From the NCBI GenBank assembly GCA_029747585.1, contig JAPEVF010000099.1, forward strand, positions 8,811 through 72,810: 64,000 nt of DNA, given 5' to 3'. Position 1 is the first letter of the stretch. Every line of letters begins with the position of its first letter. This document shows, one piece after another, positions 53,191 to 64,000 of this stretch. The notes below the pieces were generated by a model. It ran no database searches. It saw nothing but the letters and a program-made list of their open reading frames with translations, and had not been told where the DNA came from. Position numbers and translations under genes: made by a program. Origin of the DNA: Pleurotus djamor (lineage: Eukaryota; Basidiomycota; Agaricomycetes; Agaricales; Pleurotaceae).

Positions 53191-56010
53191 CTATGATCTT
53201 GACAGGGCTTTCCTTGCCTCCTCACTTGCCTTGCGAGCCGTCGCAACAGATGGTCGTGGGTCGTCTTTCGTGCTGGATGGATCAGAATTCGCGGCACCCG
53301 ACGTCCCCTTCCTTCCCGCATTATTCGCAGCAGCAACAGCTCGTAGCGTATTCACCGTGCTCAGTCTCTTCCCATTCAACGTCTTGCTCTTGGAAACAGC
53401 AATACCATTGATATTGAGACCCTTCAAAGGGGCGCCGCTGATCGGAACNCGATCCTTATCGGTTTTCTTCAAGAATGGACTTGGGAGATTCTCCTCATCT
53501 TCGAGATCATATGCAGGTGGNTTGGGGAGTGAGGCAGGCATGGTGACTGATCGCACTATNGGCTGAGGTGCAGTGACAGCCGTCGAAGTGGAGGTTGATG
53601 AAGAGGAATCTCGGCTGAGGTGNGGGTGAGGGAGTGGTTTGGGTTCCGAGGTTGTNTTTCTCGANGCTGGTCTTTGAGAGGACCGGATGGAAGGTCGGCG
53701 TAACCGCGTCGGAGGGACTGTCGAAAGAGAGGACGATGAAGANGCCACCGCCTCCGGAGGCGTTGACTTCTTGGTGGGCTTGACTTTCCGTCGTTCGCGA
53801 TCNCTCTTGGAAGGACTNGGTGGGGGTGTAATCTCATTCTCGTCTTCGCTGTCTTCNACCCCGAGGTCATCGTGGAACTCAAAGATCTTCGCAAAATCAA
53901 GTCCTGGTCGTGGTGAGTCGAAAAGCTGCGCCAGCTCTGCAGGGGATGGGGTGGCAAGAGCTTGGCCGGTGGTGGTCAGAACGACGCCCTTCATAGCAGA
54001 GGGTGCATAATCGCGCGGAAGCTTGGTGGATCGTGGTATCGGCGTTTGCAATGCATGAAGGACATGTTCAGAGAGGTGATCATTCGTCGGGCGAGATGTC
54101 AANTTCTTGATTTCTTCCAAAGGAGCCTTCTCTTTGCGTGCTAAAAAGCGGTGGTCAGCTTTGCAGGTCCCTTGATCGCAGTCAAAGCACTTACTCTGGG
54201 AGGCCTCAATCTCCTTCGCCCGTTCTTCCAGTTCCAGCCTAATACCCTCTAATCGTTCCTCTTCCTCGCCCAGCTCCTCCGTTCGCTGGATAACCCACTT
54301 TACCCGCTCGTCGACTTCATCAGCAACTTCCTTCTTCAGTTGCTCTTCTCGCGTTCGCCAGGCTTCACTTATTTCAGCCTCTCGTTTGCGAACAGCGTTC
54401 ATGATTTCTTCCTCTCGNCGGGACATTGCAGTCGCTACCTCTTCCTCACGCCTTGCCACCGCTATACGAAGTTCTTCTTCACGCTTTGCGACTGCCTCCC
54501 TNACCCGGACCTCTATNTTGCCTTCCTGGATTTGCGTCACCTGNATCTGTACCTGATGNTGTAACTGCGCCATCGCCTCCTTCAACGACGCGATCTCAGC
54601 ATCNTTGTGGCTCANCAGAGCGGTGATCTGGGATTCTCGTTCGACNAGAGCNGCTTCACGAGTTAGGATCTCTCTTTCTTTGGCGGTNAGNGTGGCTTTG
54701 TGNTTCTTCACTGTGTTTACCCTATGAAGNGNGNTTGNTCAGTGGCTGGACCCAATTATGACGAAAGTGACGNACATCTTCTCTGTNTCTGTNACTTTCA
54801 AAGCAAGTACAATACGTTCGTGTTGNANCAGTTGCGCCGAGGAGGGTCGCATGGCGGGCTNCNNTGGGTTAGCNANNANTCGTNGNAGGNNNNAGNTNAN
54901 CCTTACATTGAGGTTTAACATGGACTTNATAACATTGGACAANGTTTGGCTATAGCCGCGAGGNAGGGGAGGNATACGACCATTGCTAGAGANNNCTTGA
55001 GCNTCANGNTCTCTCGNNCNCAAANNTATGATCNCNCTCACCGTATCAGNATACTCAGTTCATTNTGCGTCTTCGCTTCNTGAAATGGNGGTTTNAGNGC
55101 ACATAATTCGTANATNAGGCATCCAAGTGACCAAATNTCNGATTTNGAATCGTAGGCTTTCTCTTGCATAAGTTCTGGAGACATNTAGTAGGGTGTCTGN
55201 ATCGAGGTTGATGAGGTCGAGGTCACNAGGCGTCCAGAAGGCTACGTACCCCGACATANGTGTTTGCNAAGCTCGCNGCNGGGAGGGCCTTGGACAAACC
55301 NAAGTCCCCTAGCTTGACCGAATTGTTTGCGTCGAGGAATACTGGTAGCCGAAGTATTGGCTTCAGCTACCCCATGGGTAAGANGAGACGNTNACGCACC
55401 ATTATCTGGCTTCAAATCTCGATGAAGAATNTGAGGGCGTCGNTCCTTTCCATCCCCTTCCCCACCCATGCTCGCCGTCCGAGAATGCCCATTGGGGTGA
55501 TGNCAATGTTGAAGGGCGAGNAGCAGTTGTAAGAAATAGTTCCAGACGGCNTCCTCGGCTATAGGTCGATTGTGTTTCTGCGCTTGCTTGATGACACTNG
55601 AGAGGTCGCCACCACCACAGTACTCCATGAGGATATANAGAATGCCCGCATCCTTGTCGACGTAGCGGTCGTGGTATCGTACAATATGATCATGATGGAG
55701 GTCTTTTAATATATTCCTGTTGGNAAAACGTATATGCTTCCGCTTCNACTGAAACANAACAACNCGGAGAAGACGTACACTTCAGCCACNATTTGCTTTC
55801 TATCTCGCTCGCTCATGCGTTCAAAGTTNAGTTCTTTTCGTGCAAATATCTAGTCCATGGAATTGNAGTTAGCCACCGACACCAGATAGTTGGATAGNAC
55901 NAGAAACNANNANCCAAACCGTCCGTTTTCCTGCGGACTTTTCTTATAATACCAAAGGAGCCATTTCCAATGACATCTAGTGGGTCGTAGAGCTCGAGAA
56001 ACTGGCTCAT
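53191..56010 (-). CDS. NIMA-family serine/threonine kinase
   Basis: Mitotic kinase of the NIMA/Nek group (Kin3/nimA type). The ATG at 56010 starts M-S-Q-F-L-E-L-Y-D-P-L. The P-loop is G-N-G-S-F-G-I-I-R-K-V, then L-M-E-Y-C-G-G-G-D-L as hinge, H-R-D-L-K-P-D-N as catalytic loop, a P-Y-Y-M-S-P-E-L activation end and W-S-L-G-C, spread over several exons; many Ns lie in this half. The C-terminal half (from 54711) is a long Arg/Glu coiled coil, then a Ser/Pro-rich tail ending A-L-S-R-S, the usual layout of NIMA with a dimerising coil after the kinase. The promoter region is only 176 bp, shared with the divergent HNH-like gene. The kinase exons cannot be traced exactly because of Ns near 54700-55100. 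Confidence 0.83.
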
Positions 56011-56186
56011 GGCGGGAAGTGGAAGGGGTGAAGAGTGGTCAGAAAATGAAACGATGTCACAAACCTCGAGGCCCAGTTTTGGCAAGTCCAACCATCACGT
56101 TACCGTATCGTGTGCATCATGTGATTCGGAGGTTGGGACACAGGGGCTTCATTTCTGTGACAGTGTGACTCTTCCTCTCACTGTCG

Positions 56187-57464
56187 ATGCCCTCCGAAAG
56201 CATTGCAGAGACTCCCAATTCTTCGAAGGATGTACAACGATGTATGTCTTTATCCATCGGACCCAGCATCAAACGAAAAGTGCAGAAGCGGATCCATCAT
56301 GTCCTCGGTGATTCAGACCTCGTCGATGCTTCATGCTGTGGTCTCACAAAGCTGCCTCGCGACGCCATACCACTCACATATATATCTATAATCCCATTTG
56401 ATAGCGACCGTACCATTGTGCGTCGCCCAAGCTCTACGCCTTGACTCTTTGCACGCATCTCAGACTTGGTAGCTGGACAAACTCGAGTGGTCGTGGCTAA
56501 TGCAACACGGGCACCTCAATCCATCTATACCTGAAAATATTGAGCTACGTATGGGGTCATTCTTGACCATCCTGTCTTTCTCTGACGTCGTCCAGTTGCC
56601 ACACCCCTAGCCATACACTTCCATCTTGACTGGTTCATTTTGCCGACTGACATGTATCCAATGACTCTACTTCGTAAATTCTATGTCAAATCTGGTCCAA
56701 ACCCAAGATATGATCCGTACAAAGTAAGTCTTATCACACCTCATCTTATCCTGTTCCATCTCATCAATGTACTTGCACTTGATCAGGCGTATTCAAATAC
56801 CTCTCGCAACTACATGGACAGCAAGATCATCATGTCGAAGCGTCTACTCGAATCCATTACCCTTTCGGACACCTTAAATTACCCCTATCCCAAACCCGAA
56901 GACGTTCTGCGTGCCGCATTAAAGGAAGAATTTCCTTTCCAAGTCCCATCATACCCGAGGCTCCATATCCCAATCCACATCCTCGTCTACGATGTCGGTA
57001 GGAGACTAACTGCGCGTTACTCTTCTACTAGCTGGGATGATGTGCTCCCCCGAGCCCGCGAGGACTATTTTCTGGCAAATCCAATTGAAGAACGCTTCAT
57101 GCAATATTGCTTCGAAATCTACCACGTATGGATGAAGGCGGAGCCTTCCGAAGAGTGGCTCAATATTCCAATTCCTCCTCAGCCTGGCGACCCATTAGGC
57201 CTCATGGAAGCAACCCACCACTTTGAAGATCCCGAGGGTCTCGATCCGCTTGACTCGTCATCAAATTATGAACCCCCATCCAACTGCAGTTCATTTGAAT
57301 CAAGTGACGACGAGGAAGTATATGTCTTTGACCAATGGCTTGCGTCAAAACAGTCTGTGGAACAATGGGCTCAGTTGGTCATACAAACAGCTCCCGACAT
57401 CTCCCGCCAATCCTTCGACGACGCAACCACGATTGCTGTTCCTCACCCTGGTGCCAATATTTAG
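56187..57464 (+). CDS. HNH-like degenerate family protein, copy 1
   Basis: Exons 56187-56417, 56473-56548, 56596-56723 and 56787-57464 in phase. Exon 1 carries K-R-K-V-Q-K-R and S-C-C-G-L-T-K-L-P-R; exon 2 L-D-K-L-E-W-S-W-L-M-Q-H-G-H-L; exon 3 H-F-H-L-D-W-F-I-L-P-T-D; exon 4 a C-terminal domain with H-I-L-V-Y-D-V-G-R-R-L, S-S-T-S-W-D-D-V and F-E-I-Y-H-V-W-M-K-A-E-P. The order (C-x-x-T, K-L-E-W-x-W, then N-x-E-I) follows the HNH-like gene at 61.9 kb, but the catalytic His positions are not kept. Intron 3 begins GTAAGT here, while copies 2-4 have GC. The last 60 residues are acidic and Ser-rich. A nuclease function is doubtful; a binding role is equally possible. Confidence 0.7.
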
Positions 57465-57667
57465 GATAACGGTACTGTGTTGGTCCTGAATGGCATCCCT
57501 TTGCTATATGTTCTCCGGTTGTAGGCTACGTTATACACGGCACTTACTAAATATCCATTGTACTATCCATAAGTAGTACGATTACCAGCGTGCTTGCGTC
57601 GCCGATCCAGGGAGTAAGTGGCCGAAATCAACAAACAAAAATATCGACCCATAAAGCCAAGCCAAAG

Positions 57668-58968
57668 ATGGCTTCTTCACACATACCACCTTTTACTGGA
57701 AAATGTCGTCGGTCTTCGGCCATCGGTTCCAGTGTCAAACGCAAGGTACAGAAGCGAGTCCGTCAGTTCCTCCCAATCAATGAAGGGCGGGAAGACGCGA
57801 GTGTCGCGTATTGTGGCATCACAAGGCTGTCTCGAGACGTGATACCACTCACATATGTGCCTATCATACCCTTGGACACGGATCGCGGAATTGTGAGTGA
57901 CCGAATCTCACTGTGTTGAACGCGTTTCTTGAAGGCTTGGTAGATGGACAAACTTGAGTGGTCGTGGCAAATGCAACACGGGCACCTCAAGCTGACTATG
58001 CTCGAAAATATTGAGATACGTATGGAAAATCTCTCACTCAGCTCGACTTTTTCTGACGCCTCCTAGTGGCTTCCCCTTTAGCCACCCACTTCCATTCATC
58101 AACCGATGACTGGTTCTTTCTACCGACTGACATTCATCCATTGACGCAACTCTGGAATTTTTACCTTGGCTCTCCGGATCCAAATCCGAGACGTGATCCT
58201 TACGAAGCAAGTTTCATTGACGCGTGTCCACTGGTGTCCTCTTACCAATGACCTGTGCTTGATTAGGCTTATTCGAATACCGTTCGCGACTACTTGGCCA
58301 GCAGGATCATCATGTCAAAGCGTCTACTTGAATTGGTCAGTCTTTGTCGCCGAGGAGAATATCCCGACCCCCAAGATGTTCTGCGTGCCAACCCAAACGA
58401 GGAATTTCCTTTCAAAGTTCCAACACTCCCCGAGCTCCATATTCCCAGTCACATCCTCGTCTACGACGTCGGCAGGAGGCTAAATTTGCGCTACTCTTCT
58501 ACTAGCTGGGATGACGTGCTCCCCCGAATCCTCGAGGATTATTCACTGCCAGGTGAAATATACACGCATGTCATACAATATTGCTTCGAAATCTACCACG
58601 TATGGATGAAGGCAGAGCCTTCTGCAGAGTGGCTCCGTATCCCGATCCCCCCACAGCCTGGCGACTCGTTGGGTCTCACAGAAACCGTCTGTCATTTTGA
58701 CGATCCCGTGGGCGTCGACCCGCATGACTCCTCGTCACACTATAAGCCCCCATCCGATTGTAGTTCATATAGATCAAGTGACGATAAAGACGTGTATGTC
58801 ACCTCCCAATGGTACGCGTCCAGGACTGCCGTGGAACAATGGATTCAAACGCTCGAACTGGTGGACCCCGAAACCATACCCGATGGCCCCCACCAATCCT
58901 TCGACGACGCGAGCCCGATCGATCTTTTCACTGATCCGAGTTCTGGTGGTAATATGTGCTTTGTATAA
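57668..58968 (+). CDS. HNH-like degenerate family protein, copy 2
   Basis: Exons 57668-57892, 57944-58019, 58067-58206 and 58267-58968. Starts with a short Ser/Pro segment, F-T-G-K-C-R-R-S-S, then K-R-K-V-Q-K-R, Y-C-G-I-T-R-L-S-R, M-D-K-L-E-W-S-W-Q-M and H-F-H-S-S-T-D-D-W-F-F-L-P-T-D. Intron 3 has donor GCAAGT after P-Y-E. The C-terminal domain (I-P-S-H-I-L-V-Y-D-V-G-R-R and the W-M-K-A-E-P-S block) matches copies 1 and 3. It ends M-C-F-V. Tandem duplicate, same strand, about 200 bp from copy 1. Confidence 0.72.
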
Positions 58969-59235
58969 GTACTCTACATTGCGAATCCAGAATGACAGGC
59001 CTCCCTTTGCTGGTTTTCGTTCTTCTGGTTGTACAATAGGCCACTGGTTGTAATACACAGCGACACCTCTTAGATATTCACTGTATTCGGATCATGCATT
59101 TCACCATGATTACCAGTGATTACCTCGGGCTAGCATGGCACTCGTCGAAGCTTGAAATTTGATCGCTGGATCGAGGGAGTAAGTGGCCGGCATCAACAAA
59201 CAAAAATAATGACCCATAGAGCCAAGCCCAAGACG

Positions 59236-60503
59236 ATGTCTTCTTCGAGCCCGCCACCTTTTACTGGAAAATGTCGTCGGTCTTCGTCCATCGGTTCCAG
59301 TGTCAAACACAAGGTCCAGAAGCAAATTCGTCAATACTTCCAAAACGATAAGGAATGGGAAGACTCGAATATATCCTGCTGTGGTATCACAAGGCTGCCT
59401 CGAAAGGTGATACCGCTCACGTATGTGCCTATCATACCCTTGGAGACGGATCGCACCACTGTGAGTTCCCGAATCTTACTTTGTCGAGCGCGTCTAAGGC
59501 TTGGTAGCTGGACAAACTTGAGTGGTCGTGGCTAATGCAACACGGGCACCTCAAGTTGAATATGCTCGACAATATTGAGATACGTATGGCGAATGTCTCA
59601 CTTCGATCTGGCTTTTTTTTTGACGTTACCTAGTCGCGTCGTCTTTAGCCACCCGCTTCCATTCATCGCCAGATGACTGGTTCTTTCTGCCAACTGACAT
59701 GTATCCAATGACTCAACTCTGGGACTTTTACCTTAGCTCTGGTCCGAATCCGAGACGTGATCCTTATGAAGCAAGTCTCGTCGAGCGTTGTCCTGTGTCC
59801 TATCATCAATGACCTTTTGCTTGATCAGGCTTATTCAAATACTGCTCGCGACTACTTGGCCAGCAAGATCATCATGTCGAAACGTCTTCTCGAATCGGTC
59901 GTTCTTTGTCGCAGGGGAAAATACCCCAACCCCAAAGACGTTCTGCTTGCGAGTCCAACCAAAGAATTCCCTTTTCAAGTGCCATCACCGCCCACACTTC
60001 ATATCCCCAGTCACATCCTCGTCTACGACATCGGCCGGAGACTAACGACACGATACTCTTCCACCAGCTGGGATGATGTGCGCTCCCGAGTCCTCGAAGA
60101 TTACCCACTGCAGGGTGAAATATACCAGCTCTTCATGCGATATTGCTTCGAAATCTACCACGTATGGATGAAGGCAGAGCCTTCTGAAGAGTGGCTCAGC
60201 ATCCCCCTCCCTCCACGGCCTGGTGATGCACTAGGCTTCGCAGAAACAGTCTGTCACTTTGACGATGCTGTGGCTGTCGACCCGCTTGACTCTTCGTCAA
60301 ATTACAAGCCCCCATCCGATTGCAGTTCGTTCAAATCAAGTGACGATAAGGAGGTGTATGTCACCGACCAATGGTACGCGTCCGCAACGACTGTTGTACA
60401 ATGGGCTCAGATAGTCGCGCAATCGACCCCCGAAAACTTGTCCAACCCATCCTGTGACGACGACGACGGTTCCGTTGCATCTTATCCTGCCTCCGCTATC
60501 TAG
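59236..60503 (+). CDS. HNH-like degenerate family protein, copy 3
   Basis: Exons 59236-59460, 59508-59583, 59634-59770 and 59829-60503. It begins M-S-S-S-S-P-P-P-F-T-G-K-C-R-R and is closest to copy 2. The segment before the D-D-W-F-F-L-P block reads A-T-R-F-H, Arg where copy 2 has His, a further change at a potential metal ligand. Intron 3 again has GCAAGT. The C-terminal domain has V-Y-D-I-G-R-R-L-T-T-R-Y and ends in a short acidic run followed by A-S-Y-P-A-S-A-I. Confidence 0.72.
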
Positions 60504-60583
60504 GATATCTTTTGTGTCCTGTATGATATCCCTTTGCTATGCTAGTGCTTCTTGCACCGTTTCCTCGTCCAACTCCTCGTTCG

Positions 60584-60895
60584 CTACTTTCCGGTAAAAC
60601 TGGCCGTAATACCAGCCGCACCTGTGTCCGAGATTCGTATTGTATAGATATCCCCCATTTCCACAGGAACATCAAATTCAACGATGAGCGTGATCCATGA
60701 ACTGGGCCCACAAAAAGGTATGCTCATCGATCCGAGTCTTATCAGTCGCCCTCTAAATATCCGTTGTAAATTAGAAGTACCGCCGTGATTACCTTGGGTT
60801 GGGGTGCCAACAAAGTAAGTCATGGCCATGGAACGTTGGGCTAAACCATTCCATCCCAGGTCATGCACAACATGCCTCTGAACTCTCGCTTTCAT
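60584..60895 (-). CDS. Possible gene fragment of unknown nature
   Basis: A 103-codon minus-strand frame. Its end reads like a beta-rich protein: V-E-F-D-V-P-V-E-M-G-D then I-Y-T-I-R-I-S-D-T-G. No family recognised, no clear splice partner, and the left end is only 81 bp from the stop of HNH-like copy 3. Could be a remnant or a chance frame. Confidence 0.25.
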   Translation of the reverse strand: MKARVQRHVVHDLGWNGLAQRSMAMTYFVGTPTQGNHGGTSNLQRIFRGRLIRLGSMSIPFCGPSSWITLIVEFDVPVEMGDIYTIRISDTGAAGITASFTGK

Positions 60896-61900
60896 CTAGA
60901 ACGCGCCCTAGAAGATCATCAAATTCAGGCTGCAAAGCTTTGCAACCAAATGACCCAGAAATGATCACCATTCTCTGGGCGCCAAAGCCACAAACAATGA
61001 CTCACTTTCGATCCCATCCAACTCAAGGATGGTTGCCGATCCATGACCCCAGATAATATACCGCACGGATACCTACCTAGGCTGCGGACTACCCACTCTG
61101 TAATTTGAACCTAAGCCTGTTGACTTTGGTCATTCCTGTGACTCAGTTCTCCGGGCTCCCTCGCACACCCCTTCGTGGTCTAGGGTCTGACATTACTTAG
61201 CCCATATCGATTGAACGTGTATCGACAGAACTCCCTACCGCTTCGCCCGGTTTTTTCATCTGACTGAAAAAACTGGACCCTCGCGCAACATGTTTTCAGC
61301 TATGACTCCTTCGTCTCTCCTTTTGGCACATCGGAACCTCTGGAGAACAATGGTCAATCAATCGGTGTTTAAACTCCCAGGTCGTGGATAGTCTGTATGC
61401 AGAAATATGGAATGATCCAGTTCTCCCCCGATGCTAGACCGTTGCCCTTGGCGGTGAGTCACCTTGCCCGGCTGTCTCTGACCATAGTTCACTCCGCCTA
61501 TCTAGCAGCTGTCACGAAATGACCCCCAATCGTTGCCTAATCTGTCAAATTTATGACGCCCTGGCTCTTCCCTCGACCCCTGCTTTCCTCGTGTCAGGAG
61601 CAAGCGGTGATGAACATGCATATCGAGTAAATCGCTGATCCTTGCGTTTGGCTGAGGCTTCTTGGGTTCGCACCTGCACCCCATTTTCTTCTGGTTTGCT
61701 CACGCACCTAGCTAATCGCCTGCAATCTGTAGCCTGATGTACTCCTCGACTGGCGGAGCTTGTATCAAAACAATGGACACTCTTGTAGGGTGTTAGAACA
61801 ATGGAAGATACCTCTTATCGTGAACATGCGATATTGGTGAGCGGGAGGCTTTAAAACGACTTTGAGGTTGACTAAACTTCAGACAACAGACTTCGCTTTC
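60896..61900. other. Intergenic stretch, no supported gene
   Basis: About 1 kb between the array and the less degenerate HNH-like gene; only short frames, no domain and no clear repeat. Confidence 0.5.
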
Positions 61901-63275
61901 ATGGAATCTCGTCCTGGAACCCCACTGGGACGTTGCGAACCCACTGTGCAACGCTTTACCATTTATGATGCTCCTAATCTAGAGCTATCCACTCCTCCTC
62001 CATCTTCGCCTGTATTCCTGCGCTTTCCCACTGGCGATCCAGTCGCGGTGCCCTCGACCCCCACTGCGGCGTCTCAACTTTCATCCTTTCGCCCGCCTCT
62101 CCCCGGCGATTCACCTGAAAGTTATGACGCGACTTCGCCCGTTGGCACCAAGAGGGTCCGCAGCACCCAGGACATCGTGACTCCTCAGAAACGCGCCAAT
62201 AGCAAAAGCTCCCTTGGCGCAGCTGCCAAATATCGCGTCAGCGATGCTTCCCAGAAAGCCACCCTGAAACAAGACGGCGACGGGCATCTTTATTGCGTTG
62301 CAACTGGCATGCGGCACGGCAGGTTGCCTCTTGAGTTCTCGCACGTTCTTCCTTTGGGGACCTCACCAGACGTGGTATGTTCAGCCCCGTCCTTACAATC
62401 GCATCTACTGACTTCCTTCCAATTAGTTAACCAAGTTGGAGTGGGCATGGGATATGGGATATGGACATCTTAACTTGAATAGTCGTTACAATATCCAGAT
62501 TTGTGGGTTTCCCTTCCTTCCGTTTATGCTCTCGGGCTCACACTCACGTTGATCTTTCATAGTGACCGAAGCATTGCATACCCTGTTCGACCATCGAGCG
62601 TCTTACTGGTTTTGGCTGCCACTCGATACCAATGTGGTCACGAGTCTCCATTCATGCTACGTCGGCGAGAAGAAGGCAATAAATGGTCGTTTCGATCCTA
62701 CGCAGGTACGACTCTGGTAAACTGTCTGGTAGATCCACGGACATCTGATTTTGAGTGGCCAGCTTTTTACGATAGAACCCAAACATTGCTTCCACTATGC
62801 ACTTGTTGTTCCAGAAAATCTTCGAAAGGAGTCGTTTGCCTTCTTCCGCTTCCAAGGCGACTCTCCCGAGACGCCCACCGAGAAGGCAAACTCCATCACG
62901 TACGAACCCATTTCACCAGTTGATCTCCACCTCTCACCGCACTATGTAATTTTTGACCTCGGGCGCAAGCTCGAACGGTACAAAGACTCGGAGGCGACGG
63001 ACTGGGAGGGGATCCAGGCTCGCCTACAAGAAGAGTTTGAATTCACAGAAGATGCCTATTGGCTCAACCTCAAATTTTGCTACGAAATCTACCGGGCATG
63101 GATGGAAACAACTCCTAGTGCCGAATTCACTCAAACGGAGATGCCAGCAACGAATTTTGTCCATTTCACCGAAGCGAACTTCCTTCATAGGTATATCGAG
63201 GCAGCAGAATCACCNAAAAAAGAAAATCCCTGTCAAGGCTACATGAACGTGTATTTGGCTGTAATGTACCTATAA
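61901..63275 (+). CDS. HNH nuclease-like protein retaining the His-Asn-His positions
   Basis: Exons 61901-62374, 62427-62502, 62563-62705 and 62763-63275; exon 2 is 76 nt as in the four paralogues. Exon 1 begins M-E-S-R-P-G-T-P and is Ser/Pro-rich, then has C-V-A-T-G-M-R-H-G and L-E-F-S-H-V-L-P. Exon 2 gives T-K-L-E-W-A-W-D-M-G-Y-G and S-R-Y-N-I; exon 3 L-H-T-L-F-D-H-R followed by W-F-W-L-P. C-x-x-T-G, His, Asn, then L-H-x-x-F-D is the pattern of the fungal HNH endonuclease family. The C-terminal domain (Y-V-I-F-D-L-G-R-K-L-E-R-Y, F-C-Y-E-I-Y-R-A-W-M-E) matches the tandem copies. Its biological target is unknown. Confidence 0.7.
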
Positions 63276-63436
63276 AGTGTTGGTCTCCAAGTACAAATTA
63301 ACCATCTTGCTATCCCCGATTGGCGCGTATTAAAGTGTTAGAAATTGGTCAGGAACTTGGAAGGTGGCGGACTCCCAAACATGAAAAAACAATGACCCAT
63401 ATACATAAAGCCAAGCACAAAGCACAACACGCCAAC

Positions 63437-64000
63437 ATGTCTTCTCCATNCCCCCCCACTTTGTACTNGAAAAACGACCGCGATCTTCGTCCATTGGCTC
63501 TTGTATCAAACGCAAGGTGCAGAAGCGAATCACACAGGTCCTTGGAGCCACGAAAGATTGTGATTCAAGCCCTGAGGATGCTTCGTATTGTGGTATCACG
63601 AAGCTGTCGCGCGACGCAACACCCCTCACATATACGCCTATTATACCCTTTGATACGGATCGTCTCATTGCGAGTAGCCAAAATCTTCAATCTTCGAGCA
63701 TGGCTCACCGTTTTGCAGTTGGACAAACTCGAGTGGTCATGGCTAATGCAGCACGGGCACCTGAAGTTGACCATGCCTGAAAATATCGAGATACGTATGT
63801 CGGATATCTCACCTATCCCAACGCTTTCTGATGCCGCGTAGTCACTTCGCCTTTAGCCATCCACTTCCATTCTTCACCCGATGACTGGTTCTTTCTGCCG
63901 ACCGATATGCATCCAATGTCTCAACTCTGCGGTTTTTACATTCGATCTGGTCCAAACCCGAGATGCGATCCTTATGAAGCAAGTCCCATCGACCCCTTGT
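63437..64000 (+). CDS. HNH-like degenerate family protein, copy 4 (cut by the right edge)
   Basis: Exons 63437-63669, 63719-63794 and 63842-63978; the rest is outside. Exon 1 contains two Ns (63450 and about 63469). Dropping both makes it 231 nt, the same size as copy 1, and restores a frame with R-P-R-S-S-S-I-G-S, K-R-K-V-Q-K-R, Y-C-G-I-T-K-L-S-R and T-P-I-I-P-F-D-T-D. Exons 2 and 3 have the family K-L-E-W-S-W-L-M-Q-H-G-H-L and H-F-H-S-S-P-D-D-W. Intron 1 begins GCGAGT and intron 3 GCAAGT, so two GC donors would occur in one gene. Could be a real frameshift instead. Confidence 0.6.

Noticed and set aside
1..64000. CRISPR array, prokaryotic operons or riboswitches
   Set aside because: No regularly spaced repeats; spliceosomal introns throughout show a eukaryotic nuclear genome.

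Overview
The window looks like nuclear DNA of a filamentous basidiomycete, most likely a mushroom-forming agaricomycete. Genes are dense and broken by many introns of about 50-60 nt with GTRNGT..YAG borders. Tandem paralogue families are common, and there is an Ngaro/DIRS-type tyrosine-recombinase retrotransposon. Protein families such as Ser/Pro-rich disordered proteins, fungal HNH-like proteins and ricin-B lectins with mucin-like linkers fit this lineage. All coding calls are spliced models built by hand from reading frame, splice borders, phase and comparison between paralogues inside the window; no database search was possible.

Layout. 0-7 kb (minus strand): 5' end of an FHA-domain gene, a secreted amidase-signature enzyme, and a signal-peptide/transmembrane/disordered protein. 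7.4-10 kb: a histidine-phosphatase-superfamily protein whose catalytic His is Asn, and a DTGS aspartic-protease-like protein. 10.7-17.3 kb: three more amidases in tandem, paralogues of the 1-3 kb copy. 17.4-22.7 kb: four tandem BTB/POZ genes. 22.7-29.4 kb: a housekeeping block with a coiled-coil protein, the queuine tRNA-ribosyltransferase accessory subunit, a mitochondrial-type J-domain protein and a CorA-like transporter. 31-37 kb: an unrecognised four-exon gene and a long Ser-rich protein, with sparse DNA around them. 39.6-44.6 kb: an apparently intact Ngaro-like retrotransposon on the minus strand with gag, RT-RNase H and tyrosine recombinase and split A1..B1-A2-B2 repeats. 45.9-50.2 kb: a Pro-rich hypothetical protein and two ricin-B lectins. 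50.4-56 kb: hotdog thioesterase, intron-containing tRNA-Leu(CAG), CTP-dependent diacylglycerol kinase and a NIMA-family kinase. 56-64 kb: five paralogues of an HNH-like family, only one of which keeps the His-Asn-His residues.

The most unusual signal is in the retrotransposon. Its 5' repeat A1 differs from A2 by exactly two missing blocks. One is a perfect 54-nt GT-AG intron. The other is a 164-nt block carrying a TATA box that ends about 34 bp downstream of it. A1 therefore looks like a copy of spliced RNA from an A2-type promoter. Other notable points are the degenerate HNH array, frequent GC-AG introns (eight inferred, in paralogue families and singletons), a 15-nt microexon inside a J domain, and the H-to-N change in the phosphatase. 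Many isolated N characters are scattered through the window, and several behave as spurious extra bases that break reading frames.
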